Numbered from the stretch's first letter, positions 9,122 through 19,088 are shown. The stretch: DNA of 64,000 bases from Methanosphaerula palustris E1-9c (GCF_000021965.1 NC_011832.1:310001-374000); one strand, 5' to 3'. Numbers and translations: made by a program. The notes: generated by a model not told the origin, from the letters alone.

Positions 9122-10393
9122 ATGAATGAAGAACCAGTGATCGATGAGGCACGCCGCCGCTATGATTTTAAAAAGACCCTCGAGAAACTTGAGGCCAAGG
9201 AGGGGAGCGGGACCGAACTGATCACGCTCTATATCCCTCCGGATAAGCAGATCTACGACGTGACCGCCCAGCTGCGGGACGAGTTCGGGCAGTGCTCGAA
9301 CATCAAGAGCAAGCAGACCAGGACCAATGTGCAGAGCGCGATCTCCTCGATCCTCTCGCGACTTAAATACTACAAACGGCCCCCCGAGAAGGGTATGGCG
9401 ATCTTCTGCGGTACGATCCTGCTTGGTGGGGACCGAACAGATCTCGAGTGTACGGTCATCGAGCCGCCTGAACCGCTGAACCTGTACATGTACCGCTGTT
9501 CTTCGAACTTCGAGCTCGAACCCCTCCGGGAGATGCTCGAGGAAAAATCGGTGTACGGGCTGCTCGTGCTGGACCGGCGTGAATCCTACTGGGGTTTTCT
9601 CCGCGGTAACCGGATCGATCCCATCGGCGGGTCGACCTCGACGGTTCCGGGCAAGCAGCGGAAAGGGGGTCAGTCATCGGCTCGTTTCCAGCGACTTCGT
9701 GAGATCGCCATCAACGAATTCTATAACAAGGTCGGCGAACGGTCGAGTGCGGTCTTCCTGGCAGAGAAGGACTTCTTCGAGCGGTTCAAAGGGGTGCTGA
9801 TCGGTGGACCGTCTCCGACAAAGGAGGAGTTCGAGGCCGGCAACTACCTCCACCACGAGGTTCAGAAGCGGGTGATCGGCCTCTTCGATATCTCCTATAC
9901 CAACGAGAGCGGCCTCGCCGAACTGGTCGACGCAGCGCAGGACGCCCTGAAGGGTGTCGAGGTGATGAAGGAGAAGGCGGTGATGAACCGGTTTCTCAAG
10001 GAACTGGTGAAGGACGACGGAGTCGCCGCCTATGGTGAGGCTTCGGTCCGGAAGAACCTTGAGCTCGGCGCCGTCGAGACCCTGATCCTCTCGGCAAGTC
10101 TTCGGGAGGTCCGGCTGAAGACCTCCTGTCATGCCTGCGGCTATACCAACGAGATGACCGTGAAGACAGCCCCGGGCGAACATACGCAGAACCGAGACCT
10201 CGGCAACTGCCCCGACTGCAGCGCCCCCCTTGAACTGGCAGAAGAGAACGATATCATCGATGAACTGACCCTGCTGGCAGACCAGTCCTCCACCAAGGTG
10301 GAGATCATATCAGACGACTTTGAGGAGGGTTCGATCCTGTACACTGCGTTCGGCGGGATCGCGGCACTCCTCAGATACAGGACCGGATACTGA
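9122..10393 (+). CDS. prf1: Peptide chain release factor aRF1
   Basis: Recognises all three stop codons and triggers peptide release. It is 423 residues, typical of archaeal RF1. The stop-codon recognition motif NIKS is at about residues 60-63 (CSNIKSKQTR). The GGQ catalytic tripeptide is in KQRKGGQSSARF near residue 180. The C-terminal domain has two CxxC-type pairs (CHACGY and CPDCSAP) of a small zinc-binding module. Its last base pair is shared with the argS start codon (TGATG), so the genes are tightly coupled. Confidence 0.97.
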   Translation: MNEEPVIDEARRRYDFKKTLEKLEAKEGSGTELITLYIPPDKQIYDVTAQLRDEFGQCSNIKSKQTRTNVQSAISSILSRLKYYKRPPEKGMAIFCGTILLGGDRTDLECTVIEPPEPLNLYMYRCSSNFELEPLREMLEEKSVYGLLVLDRRESYWGFLRGNRIDPIGGSTSTVPGKQRKGGQSSARFQRLREIAINEFYNKVGERSSAVFLAEKDFFERFKGVLIGGPSPTKEEFEAGNYLHHEVQKRVIGLFDISYTNESGLAELVDAAQDALKGVEVMKEKAVMNRFLKELVKDDGVAAYGEASVRKNLELGAVETLILSASLREVRLKTSCHACGYTNEMTVKTAPGEHTQNRDLGNCPDCSAPLELAEENDIIDELTLLADQSSTKVEIISDDFEEGSILYTAFGGIAALLRYRTGY

Positions 10394-12072
10394 TGTTCAC
10401 AGAGACCTATACCCTGATTGAACGCGTGCTCAAGGCATGCACTGATGAGACGGAGATCGCCCTGACGGACGGTGGCGAGCATGCAGACCTCGCATCGACG
10501 GTAGCTTTCGCCCTTGCAAAGAAGCGGCACCAGGCCCCGAAGGTGATCGCCGAGGAACTGGCTGTGACGCTCGCTGCGAACCCGGAACTGGCTGGTATCC
10601 GGGTCGAGGCGCTCGGTCCGTACCTGAACTTCTCGTTTGGTCCGAAGTATCTGGAGGAGACCCTGAAGGCCGCTGTACAGGACAATTTCGGCACAGCTCC
10701 GACAAAGCCGGTCAGGATCGTGCTCGAGCACACCAGTGCCAACCCGAATGGTCCCCTGCATGTCGGGCATATCAGGAACTCGATCCTCGGGGATACTCTG
10801 GCCCGGGCGTTCCGGAAGGCTGGCTACCGGGTCGAGGTCCAGTATTATGTGAACGATATGGGCCGTCAGATCGCGATCGTGGCCTATGGGTTCGATCACC
10901 TGGACACCGGTGCAAAACCCGGGGAGAAGGCGGACCACCATATTGCTCGCGTCTATGTCGCAGCGAACCGCGACCTGGAGGCAAACCCTGATAAGGGGGC
11001 TGAGATCGACGAGCGGATGCAGTTGATCGAGAAGCGCGATCCGGCGACCGCCACCCAGTTCCGTGAGCTGGTCAGCCGCTGCCTGGACGGCTTCAAGGTC
11101 ACCATGCAGGGGCTGAACGTCAAGCACGACCGGTTCATCTGGGAGAGCGACTTCGTAAAGATTGGGGATATGGAGAAGGTTCTCGGGCGGCTGGCGAAGA
11201 TCCCGCAGGCGGTTCCACCGACGGAGGAGGACGGGACCTTCTCGCTCGACCTCTCCTCGTGTGGATATAAGAAGTCCTATGTGCTCCGCCGGAGCGATGG
11301 GACCTCGGTCTATGCGGCCCGCGACCTCGCCTACCATATCTGGAAGGGGAGGAACTTCGACCGGGTGATCGATGTGCTCGGGGCCGATCACAAACTGATC
11401 ACCGGGCAACTGGTCTGTACGCTCCGGTTGATCGCTGAGAAGCCGCCGGAGGTCGTTCACTTCGAGTTCGTCTCCCTTCCGGAGGGGTCGATGTCCACCA
11501 GGGCAGGCACCTTCGTCTCGGCTGACGAACTGATCGAGGAGATGCAGAAACGGGCCATCGAAGAGGTGCAGGTGCGCAGACCCGAGATCCCGGTTGAAGA
11601 GCGCGACGCAATCGCGGCCTCGGTGGCGCGGGCCGCGATCAGGTACGATATCATCAAGGTCTCGCCTGAGAAATCGACGGTCTTCGACTGGAAGGAGGCG
11701 CTCGACTTCGACCGCCAGAGCGGTCCCTACGTCCAGTACGCCCATGCCCGGGCCTGCAGCATCCTCGATCGTGCCGGCCCGTTCCAGGAGCGGTACGATC
11801 TGCTCGAGAGCCCGTATGAGATCGCACTGGTGAAGCATATCGCAAAATTCCCCTCTATCATCGAGTCCGTGGTCCGGGACCTGCGCCCGCACATGCTGGC
11901 CACCTATGCCCGGGACCTGGCCGATCTCTTCAACACCTTCTACCACTACGACCCGGTGCTGAAGGGCGAGGGGCCTGTCCGCGAGAGCCGGCTGACGCTG
12001 GTGCTGGCTGCAGAGAAGACTCTGAAGGAAGTGCTGGAGACCCTCGGTATCGATGCACTCAGATCCATGTGA
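10393..12072 (+). CDS. argS: Arginyl-tRNA synthetase
   Basis: Class I synthetase charging tRNA-Arg; 559 residues. The HIGH signature appears as PLHVGHIRN near residue 118, preceded by the ArgRS mark EHTSANPNGP. The C-terminal DALR anticodon-binding domain ends in the diagnostic IDALRSM at the stop. A canonical KMSKS is replaced by MSTRAG near residue 367, which is common in ArgRS. Its 3' end overlaps the start of taw1 by 20 bp. Confidence 0.97.
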   Translation: MFTETYTLIERVLKACTDETEIALTDGGEHADLASTVAFALAKKRHQAPKVIAEELAVTLAANPELAGIRVEALGPYLNFSFGPKYLEETLKAAVQDNFGTAPTKPVRIVLEHTSANPNGPLHVGHIRNSILGDTLARAFRKAGYRVEVQYYVNDMGRQIAIVAYGFDHLDTGAKPGEKADHHIARVYVAANRDLEANPDKGAEIDERMQLIEKRDPATATQFRELVSRCLDGFKVTMQGLNVKHDRFIWESDFVKIGDMEKVLGRLAKIPQAVPPTEEDGTFSLDLSSCGYKKSYVLRRSDGTSVYAARDLAYHIWKGRNFDRVIDVLGADHKLITGQLVCTLRLIAEKPPEVVHFEFVSLPEGSMSTRAGTFVSADELIEEMQKRAIEEVQVRRPEIPVEERDAIAASVARAAIRYDIIKVSPEKSTVFDWKEALDFDRQSGPYVQYAHARACSILDRAGPFQERYDLLESPYEIALVKHIAKFPSIIESVVRDLRPHMLATYARDLADLFNTFYHYDPVLKGEGPVRESRLTLVLAAEKTLKEVLETLGIDALRSM

Positions 12073-12946
12073 GTCGCTCCGGAGGCAGGGGTACCAGTTC
12101 TTCTCCCCCCGTTCCTCTGCTGCCGTGAAACCCTGTCTCTGGTGCATCCGTGCGCTGAAAGGGGGAGAGATGTGTTACAAGCACCAGTTCTATGGGATCG
12201 AGAGCCACCGGTGTGTGCAGATGACCCCGACACTCAAGTGCAACCAGCGCTGTCTCTTCTGCTGGCGTTCGTTCGAGCACGAGGTCGAGGAAGAGACCGA
12301 GTGCACCCCGGAGGAGATCCTGGCCGGGGTGGCACGGCTCCAGTTGAAAGGGCTGGCCGGGTACAAGGTCTCGCCTGATGTCACCGCAGAACGGTTCGAT
12401 CAAGCGATCCATCCGAGACATATTGCGATCTCGCTGGCCGGCGAGCCGACCGGATACAGTCGGCTCCCCGAACTGATCGATCTCTTTTCAGGGGAACAGT
12501 ACACTACCTTCTTAGTTTCCAACGGGACACGCCCGTGGGTGTTGCGGAAGTGTAAGCCGTACCAGATGTACGTCTCGCTCGATGCCCCGAACGAGGCGAT
12601 CTATAAACGGCTCTGTCAACCACGGGGGGACTACTGGGAACTGGTGCAGGAGTCGCTCTCCCTGCTCGGGAGTCGGAGATCGGCGATACGGATCACCCTG
12701 GTCGCCGGGATCAATGACACCGACCCGGCCGGGTTCGCCGCGATGATCGCGGACGCGGCCCCGACCTATGTCGAGGTGAAAGGGTATATGTATCTCGGAT
12801 CCAGTAGAAATCGTCTACAGCAGGGGCATATGCCGGATCATCAGAAGGTCCGGGGATTTGCAGAGCAGATCGGCAGGTATGCCGGATATACGATCAAGGA
12901 TGAACACCCTGGGAGCAGGGTCGTGTGTATGGAGAGAGCCAGATGA
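12053..12946 (+). CDS. taw1: tRNA 4-demethylwyosine synthase Taw1 (TYW1)
   Basis: Radical-SAM enzyme that forms the tricyclic 4-demethylwyosine base at G37 of tRNA-Phe from N1-methylguanosine and pyruvate. It is 297 residues. The radical-SAM cluster motif is [10 protein letters not shown] near residues 65-72. Three upstream cysteines, in VKPCLW, GEMCYKH and SHRCVQM, match the ligands of the second iron-sulfur cluster of the family. The start at 12053 lies inside argS; later starts would delete the conserved RRQGYQ segment. It overlaps sepS by 4 bp. Confidence 0.93.
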
Positions 12947-14532
12947 GATTTGACGTAGAAGCGTATCGGAAACGTGCGAAAGAAGACTTTGAAGGGGCAT
13001 GGCATCAGGGGCCGGAGGTTTTGACCCCGGCCGGGTATCAGCACCGGTATCCACATCTGCAGTACCAGCGTGCCCGGGAGCATCCGATCTTCGCGATGAT
13101 CAATGCGCTCCGCCAGACCTACCTCTCGCTCGGCTTCGACGAGTGCGCCAACCCGGTGATCATTGAGGAGCAGGACGTGTACCGGCAGTTCGGACCTGAA
13201 GCGATGGCCGTGCTGGATCGGGTCTTCTACCTGGGTGGGCTTCCGCGTCCCAACGTCGGGATCGCAAGGGGTCAGCTCGATCAGATCAACGAGTTGCTTG
13301 GTCGCGAGATGACCGCGGAGACTGAGGAACACCTGCGCGAGACCCTTCACGCCTACAAGAAGTCGACGATCGATGGCGACGACCTGACCCATGAACTGGC
13401 CGTGGTGTTGGAGACCGACGACGCACGGGTGGTACATATCCTGGACAGCGTCTTCCCGGAGTTCCGCTCGCTCTGCCCTGAGTCGTCCCGTTCGACGCTG
13501 CGGAGCCATATGACCAGCGGCTGGTTCATGACGCTCGGCTCGATCTGGGAGCGGACACCCCTGCCGATCAAACTCTTCTCGGTCGACCGGTGCTTCCGCC
13601 GCGAGCAGGCCGAGGGGCCGACCCGGCTGATGAGTTATCACTCGGCCTCCTGCGTGATCGCCGGTGAGGATGTGACCCTTGAGGATGGCAAGGCGGTCAG
13701 CGAGGCCCTCCTCTCTGCGTTTGGGTACACCGATTTCCGGTTCCAGCCCGACGAGAAACGGTCCAAGTATTATATGCCCGACACCCAGACTGAGGTCTAC
13801 GCCCGTCACCCGGTCCATGACTGGGTCGAGGTGGCCACGTTCGGGATGTACTCCCCGTCGGCGCTCGCCGAGTACGGGATTGGGGTGCCGGTGATGAACC
13901 TGGGACTTGGTGTCGAACGGCTCGCGATGATCCACTACCATGCCGATGATGTCAGGCAGTTGACCCATCCGCAGTTCTTCCCGCGGGTGCTCACCGACCG
14001 TGAACTGGCCGCTGGGATCACCCTCCGCGAGGAGCCGGCCTCGGTCGAGGGGCGTCACCTCGCGCTGGCCGTCGAAGCGGTGGCCAGGGCTCACGCCACC
14101 GAGCCCGGTCCCTGTTCCTTTTTGGCCTGGGAGGGAACCCTCTTCGGCCGGCAGGTCCGAGTCTCTGTCGAAGAGCCGGAGGAGAACTCCAAACTGCTCG
14201 GCCCGGCCTGCGCAAACGAGATCTTCGTGTACCAGGGCTCGGTGCTCGGGGTGCCTGACGCTGATAAGTGGCAGACGGTCAGGACCGATGGGGTGTCGAC
14301 CGGGATCACCTACCTCGGTGCCGCTGCGGCGATGGCGGCTGCACGGATCGAGGAGGCCGCCCGGTGCGGCCAGGGGACGACCGTCCAGGTGAAGATGGCG
14401 AAGCTCCCGAGTGATATCAACCTGCAGATCAGAGAGTATGCGATGCGGTCGATCACCGACACTAAAAAGAAGATCGATGTCCGGGGACCGGTGTTTCTGA
14501 CCGTTCGGTCAGTTATCCCCGACAACCTTTGA
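12943..14532 (+). CDS. sepS: O-phosphoseryl-tRNA(Cys) synthetase
   Basis: Charges tRNA-Cys with O-phosphoserine, the first step of the indirect cysteine route used by methanogens; SepCysS then converts Sep-tRNA to Cys-tRNA. It is 529 residues, the normal size. It starts [20 protein letters not shown], the diagnostic N-terminus. Class II motif 2 is CFRREQ near residue 220 and motif 3 is [10 protein letters not shown] near 325. ATG 12943 overlaps the taw1 stop as ATGA. No cysteinyl-tRNA synthetase or SepCysS lies in this window. Its 3' end overlaps the convergent nrpR-like gene by 24 bp. Confidence 0.96.
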
Positions 14533-15465
14533 GAACTGGATATTGCCGGCCCCGATCTCGGTCTTGATCGGGATCCCCAGTTCCACGCAGTTTCCTATCA
14601 GGTTCATCCCGCTGTATGAGACGATGGAGATTCGGTGCGGGTCTGGCGGGACATTGAAGACTGTCTGTCCCATCTCCACCGGTAAGACGAACCCATTGTT
14701 GCGCATCGCATTGATCAGGTCACTGACCTGTGATTCTGCAGGCAGCGGCACCTGCCTGATGTTGGCGAGGGCGATCCCACTCCTGGTGGTGACCAGCGGC
14801 TTGATCGCGGTCAGCCCCGAGGAGATGAAGAGCTGGAGCGGGTCGATGGTCGTCCCACGATAGCCGATCAGGTTGGTGAACTCGATGGCCTTTCTGTTTT
14901 CAACGGCCAGGGTCCCACCGTACGCGACCTTGACCGGGATCCCGTGCTGCTGAAAGACTCCATCCATCGTGATCGAGCAGAGGGTGATGAACCCAACATG
15001 TCCTGCCGGCACCTTGGGGTGCCGGTCGATGATCCGGTATGCGTTGAAGAACCCGCAGCCTGCATCGATCACCTGGTCGAACGCGGCCGTAACCTCGTCG
15101 ACCCGTTCCTCCGGAATCGTCGAGAGGTTGTAAGCGACGTCCCCGGTGCCGGTGATCGGGTTGAACGTGGACCTGAATGCGAGACGTTCCAGTTTTGAGA
15201 TGATGAATCCGATCCGGTCATCGACCAGGGCCTGGTCCGTCTCGGAGAGTCCCTGCTCGGTCAGCAGCCTCCCCTGGTTCCCGACCTTTCTGGTGAATCC
15301 GGCATCGTCCAGGTACCGGAGGTAATACTGGACGGCTCGATCGCTCAGAATAAATCCCCGTTCAGCCATGAGTTCGCTGAGCCTCTTGGCCCCGACTGGT
15401 TCTTCGTGGTCCTTGAGGATTCTGAGGATCTCAATACATTTCCGTTCAGTTTTTATCATGGTCAT
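14509..15465 (-). CDS. NrpR-family transcriptional regulator (single NrpR domain)
   Basis: NrpR represses nitrogen-fixation and glutamine-synthetase genes in methanogens and releases DNA when 2-oxoglutarate is high. This 318-residue protein has an N-terminal winged helix ([25 protein letters not shown] region, residues about 8-75) and then one NrpR/DUF128 effector domain. The M. maripaludis protein has two such domains, so this resembles the single-domain NrpRI type. The start at 15465 overlaps dcd as ATGA. A nifB gene lies 6.5 kb away, but no GGAA-N6-TTCC operator is visible upstream of it. Confidence 0.85.
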
Positions 15466-15899
15466 TTTGCCTGTACAGCCCCCTGGCTGTCCTGGTACTG
15501 CCCTTCATAGGACCGCCCGCCCCCGCTCACCTGGTGAAAGATGATCTGGACGACCCGGTCTCCTCTCTTCAGGACGACCTCCTCCTCCCCGAGCAGCGTC
15601 AGGGCAAGGGTCAACTGCCCCCGAAACCCGGGGTCGACGAATCCCCCGCCGAGCAGCACCCCCCGCCGGGCGAACGAGGACCTGCACCGCATCACTGCAG
15701 CCAGCACAGGTGGGAGTTCGACTCGTTCCAGGCTCGGGACCAGTGTGCAGACCCCGCATGAGAGGACGATATCCTCTCCTGCCCGCAGATCATAGGAGGC
15801 CGGTTGCAGGGACGCTTCTGAGAACGGGGTGATGATCAACTGCCGCTCCGGGTCCGTACAGGTTCGGTGTTCTTCTATCTGATGCGCTGAAAGGATCAT
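15462..15899 (-). CDS. dCTP deaminase/dUTPase superfamily protein
   Basis: A 145-residue trimeric-fold nucleotide hydrolase, likely supplying dUMP for dTTP synthesis. It shows ASYDLRAGEDI (motif I) near residue 33, CRSSFARRG near 72 and GGFVDPGFRGQL near 85. In dCTP deaminase the active Glu sits in a TLEL-type motif after the GQL; here the sequence is TLAL, so the Glu is replaced by Ala. The Asp of GFVDPG and the flanking residues fit the dUTPase motif III better. I therefore favour dUTPase activity over deamination, as an inference. It is the first gene of a dcd-nrpR pair. Confidence 0.8.
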   Translation of the reverse strand: MILSAHQIEEHRTCTDPERQLIITPFSEASLQPASYDLRAGEDIVLSCGVCTLVPSLERVELPPVLAAVMRCRSSFARRGVLLGGGFVDPGFRGQLTLALTLLGEEEVVLKRGDRVVQIIFHQVSGGGRSYEGQYQDSQGAVQAK

Positions 15900-16052
15900 A
15901 TAATTATTCTAATGGCAGGATAGACTTAATATCCTTCGATAATATAATGGTTAACGCAACATCTCTGGCCTGCCAGAGGATGCTGTGGGAACTGATCGAG
16001 GAAGGCATGGATGAAGGATCCCGCTGGTCTTTGACGTTGGTATACTGCAGGT

Positions 16053-16124
16053 GGATCCATAGGGTAGTGGATATCCTCTTGGGCTTCGAACCCAAGGACC
16101 CGGGTTCGAATCCCGGTGGGTCCG
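16053..16124 (+). tRNA. tRNA-Arg (anticodon UCG)
   Basis: A complete cloverleaf can be folded. Acceptor GGATCCA pairs with TGGGTCC (one G-U pair), and the discriminator is G. The anticodon arm is TTGGG-CTTCGAA-CCCAA with anticodon TCG, reading CGA. The T arm is CCGGG-TTCGAAT-CCCGG. No CCA is encoded and there is no intron. Confidence 0.95.
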
Positions 16125-16567
16125 TGATACCGAATGCCGCGCAAAATCAACTGGTGTCCTTTTTTAAGATATTCCCTGACAAGCCCTGCGATCAGTGCAT
16201 ATTCCAGTGGATATATCGATGTTTCCTGTGATGATCTGCTGGGTGTCACCCCGGTGGTGGCAGATTTTTACGAAAAAATTAATTACCTCCGTGTCCTTTG
16301 AATAATAGAACGTCTTGGTATACCTCCTGACATGGGCGGGTATGGTAAGGATTGCCGCATAATAGTACTATCTGTGGCAATGGTATCGGGAGTTGAACAT
16401 GATGCACCATCAGAAGAACAAGGGATTCGCATATGAGTCCGACCAGTCCTCTTTTGTAGTCTCGTTTCTCCTCAGGGTTTCCTCTCAATTCCAGATACTG
16501 TCCTCATTACCACCACCCCTCTCTGGGAGGTATCCCGCATCAACTGATGGGCGAGGATGGGTAAAGC
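16125..16567. other. Intergenic region without recognised gene
   Basis: These 443 bp lie between tRNA-Arg and the coiled-coil gene. Short open frames exist on both strands, but none has a start signal, composition or similarity that I can support. AT-rich patches around 16265-16290 could be promoter material. I see nothing further. Confidence 0.5.
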
Positions 16568-17428
16568 ATGCTGAATGAACTGATAGAGAAGAGAAAGAAG
16601 ATTCTTGCAGAGTCTGAACAACACAAAGAGAGAAGAAACGAGCTCAATGCACTTGCCAGCAAGTTCGCACGCGAGCGAAATGCTCTGAATACAAAGACTC
16701 GGGAGTTTGTCGACGAAGCCCAGAAGAACAAGGATCTTCGTGACGAGTCGAACCGTTCAGTCCAGTCCTTAAAGGAAGAGAGAAATGCACTGAACGAGCA
16801 GGCAAATGTGCTCTTCGAGGAGATCGAGGACTTCAAGAAGGAGCACGGCAACCTGAAGAACCGCGGGATCAAGGAGCTGCAGAAGCAGATCGAGCACCTT
16901 GAATTCAGGCAGCAAACTGAAGTGATCAGCACCGACAAGGAGCGGGAACTGATCGACAAGATCAAGCAGATGAAGTCTGAGGTTCGGGATCAGGAGTCTG
17001 AGCTTGAGCAGAATAAGGATATGCGGACCAAGCTGAACGATGCCCGTGAGTTTCGTAAGGGTGCATCAGACATCCATGCGAAGGTGACCGAACTCGCCGA
17101 GCTTGCTCAGAAGTATCACGACCAGATGGTTGAGAACTACCGGAGTGCCGACAAGTCACGTGAGTCAGCAGACGAGGCCCACAAGAGTTTTGTCGAGGCT
17201 CAGGAGTCAGCCGACGCAGAACACAAGTTCTTCCTGGCCTGCCAGAAGGAGCTGCGTGACTATGACAAGGTGATCGGTGGCCTGCGCAAGAAGACCCGCA
17301 AGACCAAAGTGACCAAGGAACAGAAGGCGGTCAGGAAAGAGGCAGAGCGGATCTTCACCTCGTTCCGTGGCGGCGAGAAGTTGACAACGGACGACCTCCT
17401 CCTCCTCCAGCGCTCAAAACTGGTATAA
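16568..17428 (+). CDS. Archaeal coiled-coil protein (COG1340 type)
   Basis: A 286-residue, highly charged protein that is almost entirely coiled coil from residue 1 to about 235, rich in Glu, Lys, Arg and Gln with hydrophobic heptad positions. It ends in a basic stretch (RKKTRKTKVTKEQK) and the conserved-looking tail RIFTSFRGGEKLTTDDLLLLQRS. This tail is typical of the archaeal COG1340 proteins. Function is unknown; a structural or nucleic-acid-associated role is only a guess. It is monocistronic with its own upstream region. Confidence 0.85.
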   Translation: MLNELIEKRKKILAESEQHKERRNELNALASKFARERNALNTKTREFVDEAQKNKDLRDESNRSVQSLKEERNALNEQANVLFEEIEDFKKEHGNLKNRGIKELQKQIEHLEFRQQTEVISTDKERELIDKIKQMKSEVRDQESELEQNKDMRTKLNDAREFRKGASDIHAKVTELAELAQKYHDQMVENYRSADKSRESADEAHKSFVEAQESADAEHKFFLACQKELRDYDKVIGGLRKKTRKTKVTKEQKAVRKEAERIFTSFRGGEKLTTDDLLLLQRSKLV

Positions 17429-17618
17429 CCCTTTTTTATCTGGAGTGATACCCGGGATGGGTCGGGCACTCAAGGCATCATCTGATCCTTGTAGGGTTTT
17501 CTAGCATTGTGGTGGCCGAATCGGTCCAATAATAGACCAGTCCTCAACTCAAAAAGTTTGGGATCGGTCTGGAATGGTGTGTTTAACACTATTATTTAAT
17601 AGATCTGATACAATCACT

Positions 17619-18767
17619 ATGTCAATGTCAGACGGGTGGACCCTCATCCTCTCTGTGGACAGGGACGATGATATCGGCTATAAGGCAGGGGTAGCGAGCC
17701 CTGTCGTTGGCCGCGAAGCCTGTCTGGAGACGGCGACGGCTCTGGCCCTGGTCGATCCTGAGGATTCTGATGTGAATGCGATCTTTCAGACGATCAAGAT
17801 CTACGACGACCTGAAGCGGGAAGGGCAGCAGGTGGCCATCGCAGTGATCAGCGGGGATCACTTTCACATGATCGAGGGGGACCGGTTGATCGCCCGTTCG
17901 CTCGACCAGGTGATCCGGGCCACGGGAGTCACTGACTGTATCATGGTCACCGACGGAGCTGAGGATGATTATGTGATCCCGATCATCCAGTCCAGGCTTC
18001 CGGTGTCGAGTATCAAGCGTGTCGTGGTCAGCCAGATGCCCAACCTTGAGGGGACCTATTATATTCTCAAGAAACTGCTCGATGACCCGAAGATCTCACG
18101 ACCGCTGCTGGTTCCGGTCGGCCTTGCGATGCTTCTCTATGCGACTGCGTACCTGCTTGGCTACCCTGAGGTGGCTGTGGTGATCGTGGTAGGCGTGATC
18201 GGGGTCTATCTGCTCCTCAAGGGATTCGGTGTCGATGAGGTCTTCGGCTATTCCTATCATTCCCTGTATGAGTCGCTGAGTCGGGGGCGGTACGCAGTGA
18301 TCACCAACCTGGTCTCCCTCTTCCTGATCCTTTTTGGGATCCTTTCTGGGCTGACCACGATGATCGTCTACTACCTGACGCCCGAACTGGTGGGGATGTT
18401 GTACCTGCTCCTTGCATTCTTATATGGTGCGATTCCCTGGTTTGCTGGAGCCGGGCTCGTTTCGACAGCGGGGAAGATCCTGGATGTCTACCTGGCCGAG
18501 CGGGAGAACCTCTGGAGGGTTGTGATTCTCCCATTCGTGGTGGTGATGCTCGCGCTAGTTATCTATGGGATCAGTACCTACATGCTTGCGGTAAGCGGAG
18601 CCCCTGAGTTCGTGCTGACCACCGAGGCTGCGCTCAGATACCTGCTGGTGACGATCGCTGGCTCTCTGGTCTCCCTGGTTGTCGGGCTGTCGGTGCAGGC
18701 TCGGCTGAAACGATTGGCAGTACCCCCTGCCGATGATGGGGACGTTCCTCTCTCCCCTCACGAGTGA
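17619..18767 (+). CDS. DUF373 family membrane protein
   Basis: A 382-residue archaeal protein of unknown function. The first ~165 residues are soluble with the family start LILSVDRDDDIGYKAG and a Rossmann-like pattern (VAIAVISGDH, CIMVTDGAEDDYVIP). The second half has about seven hydrophobic segments beginning at LLVPVGLAMLLYATAYLLG, so it is anchored in the membrane. I choose ATG 17619 because the DUF373 core starts there. A TATA-like tract at about 17591-17600 places transcription within a few bases of this ATG, suggesting a leaderless mRNA. Confidence 0.88.
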   Translation: MSMSDGWTLILSVDRDDDIGYKAGVASPVVGREACLETATALALVDPEDSDVNAIFQTIKIYDDLKREGQQVAIAVISGDHFHMIEGDRLIARSLDQVIRATGVTDCIMVTDGAEDDYVIPIIQSRLPVSSIKRVVVSQMPNLEGTYYILKKLLDDPKISRPLLVPVGLAMLLYATAYLLGYPEVAVVIVVGVIGVYLLLKGFGVDEVFGYSYHSLYESLSRGRYAVITNLVSLFLILFGILSGLTTMIVYYLTPELVGMLYLLLAFLYGAIPWFAGAGLVSTAGKILDVYLAERENLWRVVILPFVVVMLALVIYGISTYMLAVSGAPEFVLTTEAALRYLLVTIAGSLVSLVVGLSVQARLKRLAVPPADDGDVPLSPHE

Positions 18768-19088
18768 TCAGAGCGAGTCCAGGCTGATAGAACTGAACTC
18801 CTGCGCGTTTGTTGCCAGGTCTCGGACGCCAAAGGCAGCCTGGACGAACGGCTGGTCGAGGGCGTCTGCGACATCGCACATGTAGTCGAGGAGATCGATC
18901 GAAAGTTCATGATGCTGCCGGCTCTTCTTCAGTTGATCGATCAGGAATGACAACTTATCGGGGGGTTCGTTCCGCAGTTTTGCGACCGAGACCACGCACA
19001 TGTAGATCCTGGTGATGTTCCGATCCGATCCCGTGATCGTCTCAAAAAAGTTCTTCACCACCTGTGCCTGAAAGATCTCGCCGCTCAT
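18768..19088 (-). CDS. Hypothetical protein, 106 residues
   Basis: Not recognised. The protein is mostly helical in appearance, with LSFLIDQLKKSRQHHELSID in its middle and two cysteines. It has no signal peptide or membrane segment. The frame has normal codon composition for this genome and ends directly against the stop of the convergent DUF373 gene, with no overlap, which supports it being real. A small all-helical cytoplasmic protein is all that can be said. Confidence 0.6.
   Translation of the reverse strand: MSGEIFQAQVVKNFFETITGSDRNITRIYMCVVSVAKLRNEPPDKLSFLIDQLKKSRQHHELSIDLLDYMCDVADALDQPFVQAAFGVRDLATNAQEFSSISLDSL

Noticed and set aside
10141-12147. Very long minus-strand open frame (668 codons) opposite argS
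   Set aside because: It is the antisense shadow of GC-rich argS and the aRF1 end; its translation is low-complexity and matches no family, while argS is unmistakable.
12841-14094. 417-codon minus-strand frame opposite sepS
   Set aside because: Antisense shadow of sepS; no start signal and a composition typical of reversed GC-rich coding sequence.
15926-16249. Frames across tRNA-Arg on both strands
   Set aside because: The sequence folds into a complete tRNA; the frames contain translated tRNA sequence and lack signals.
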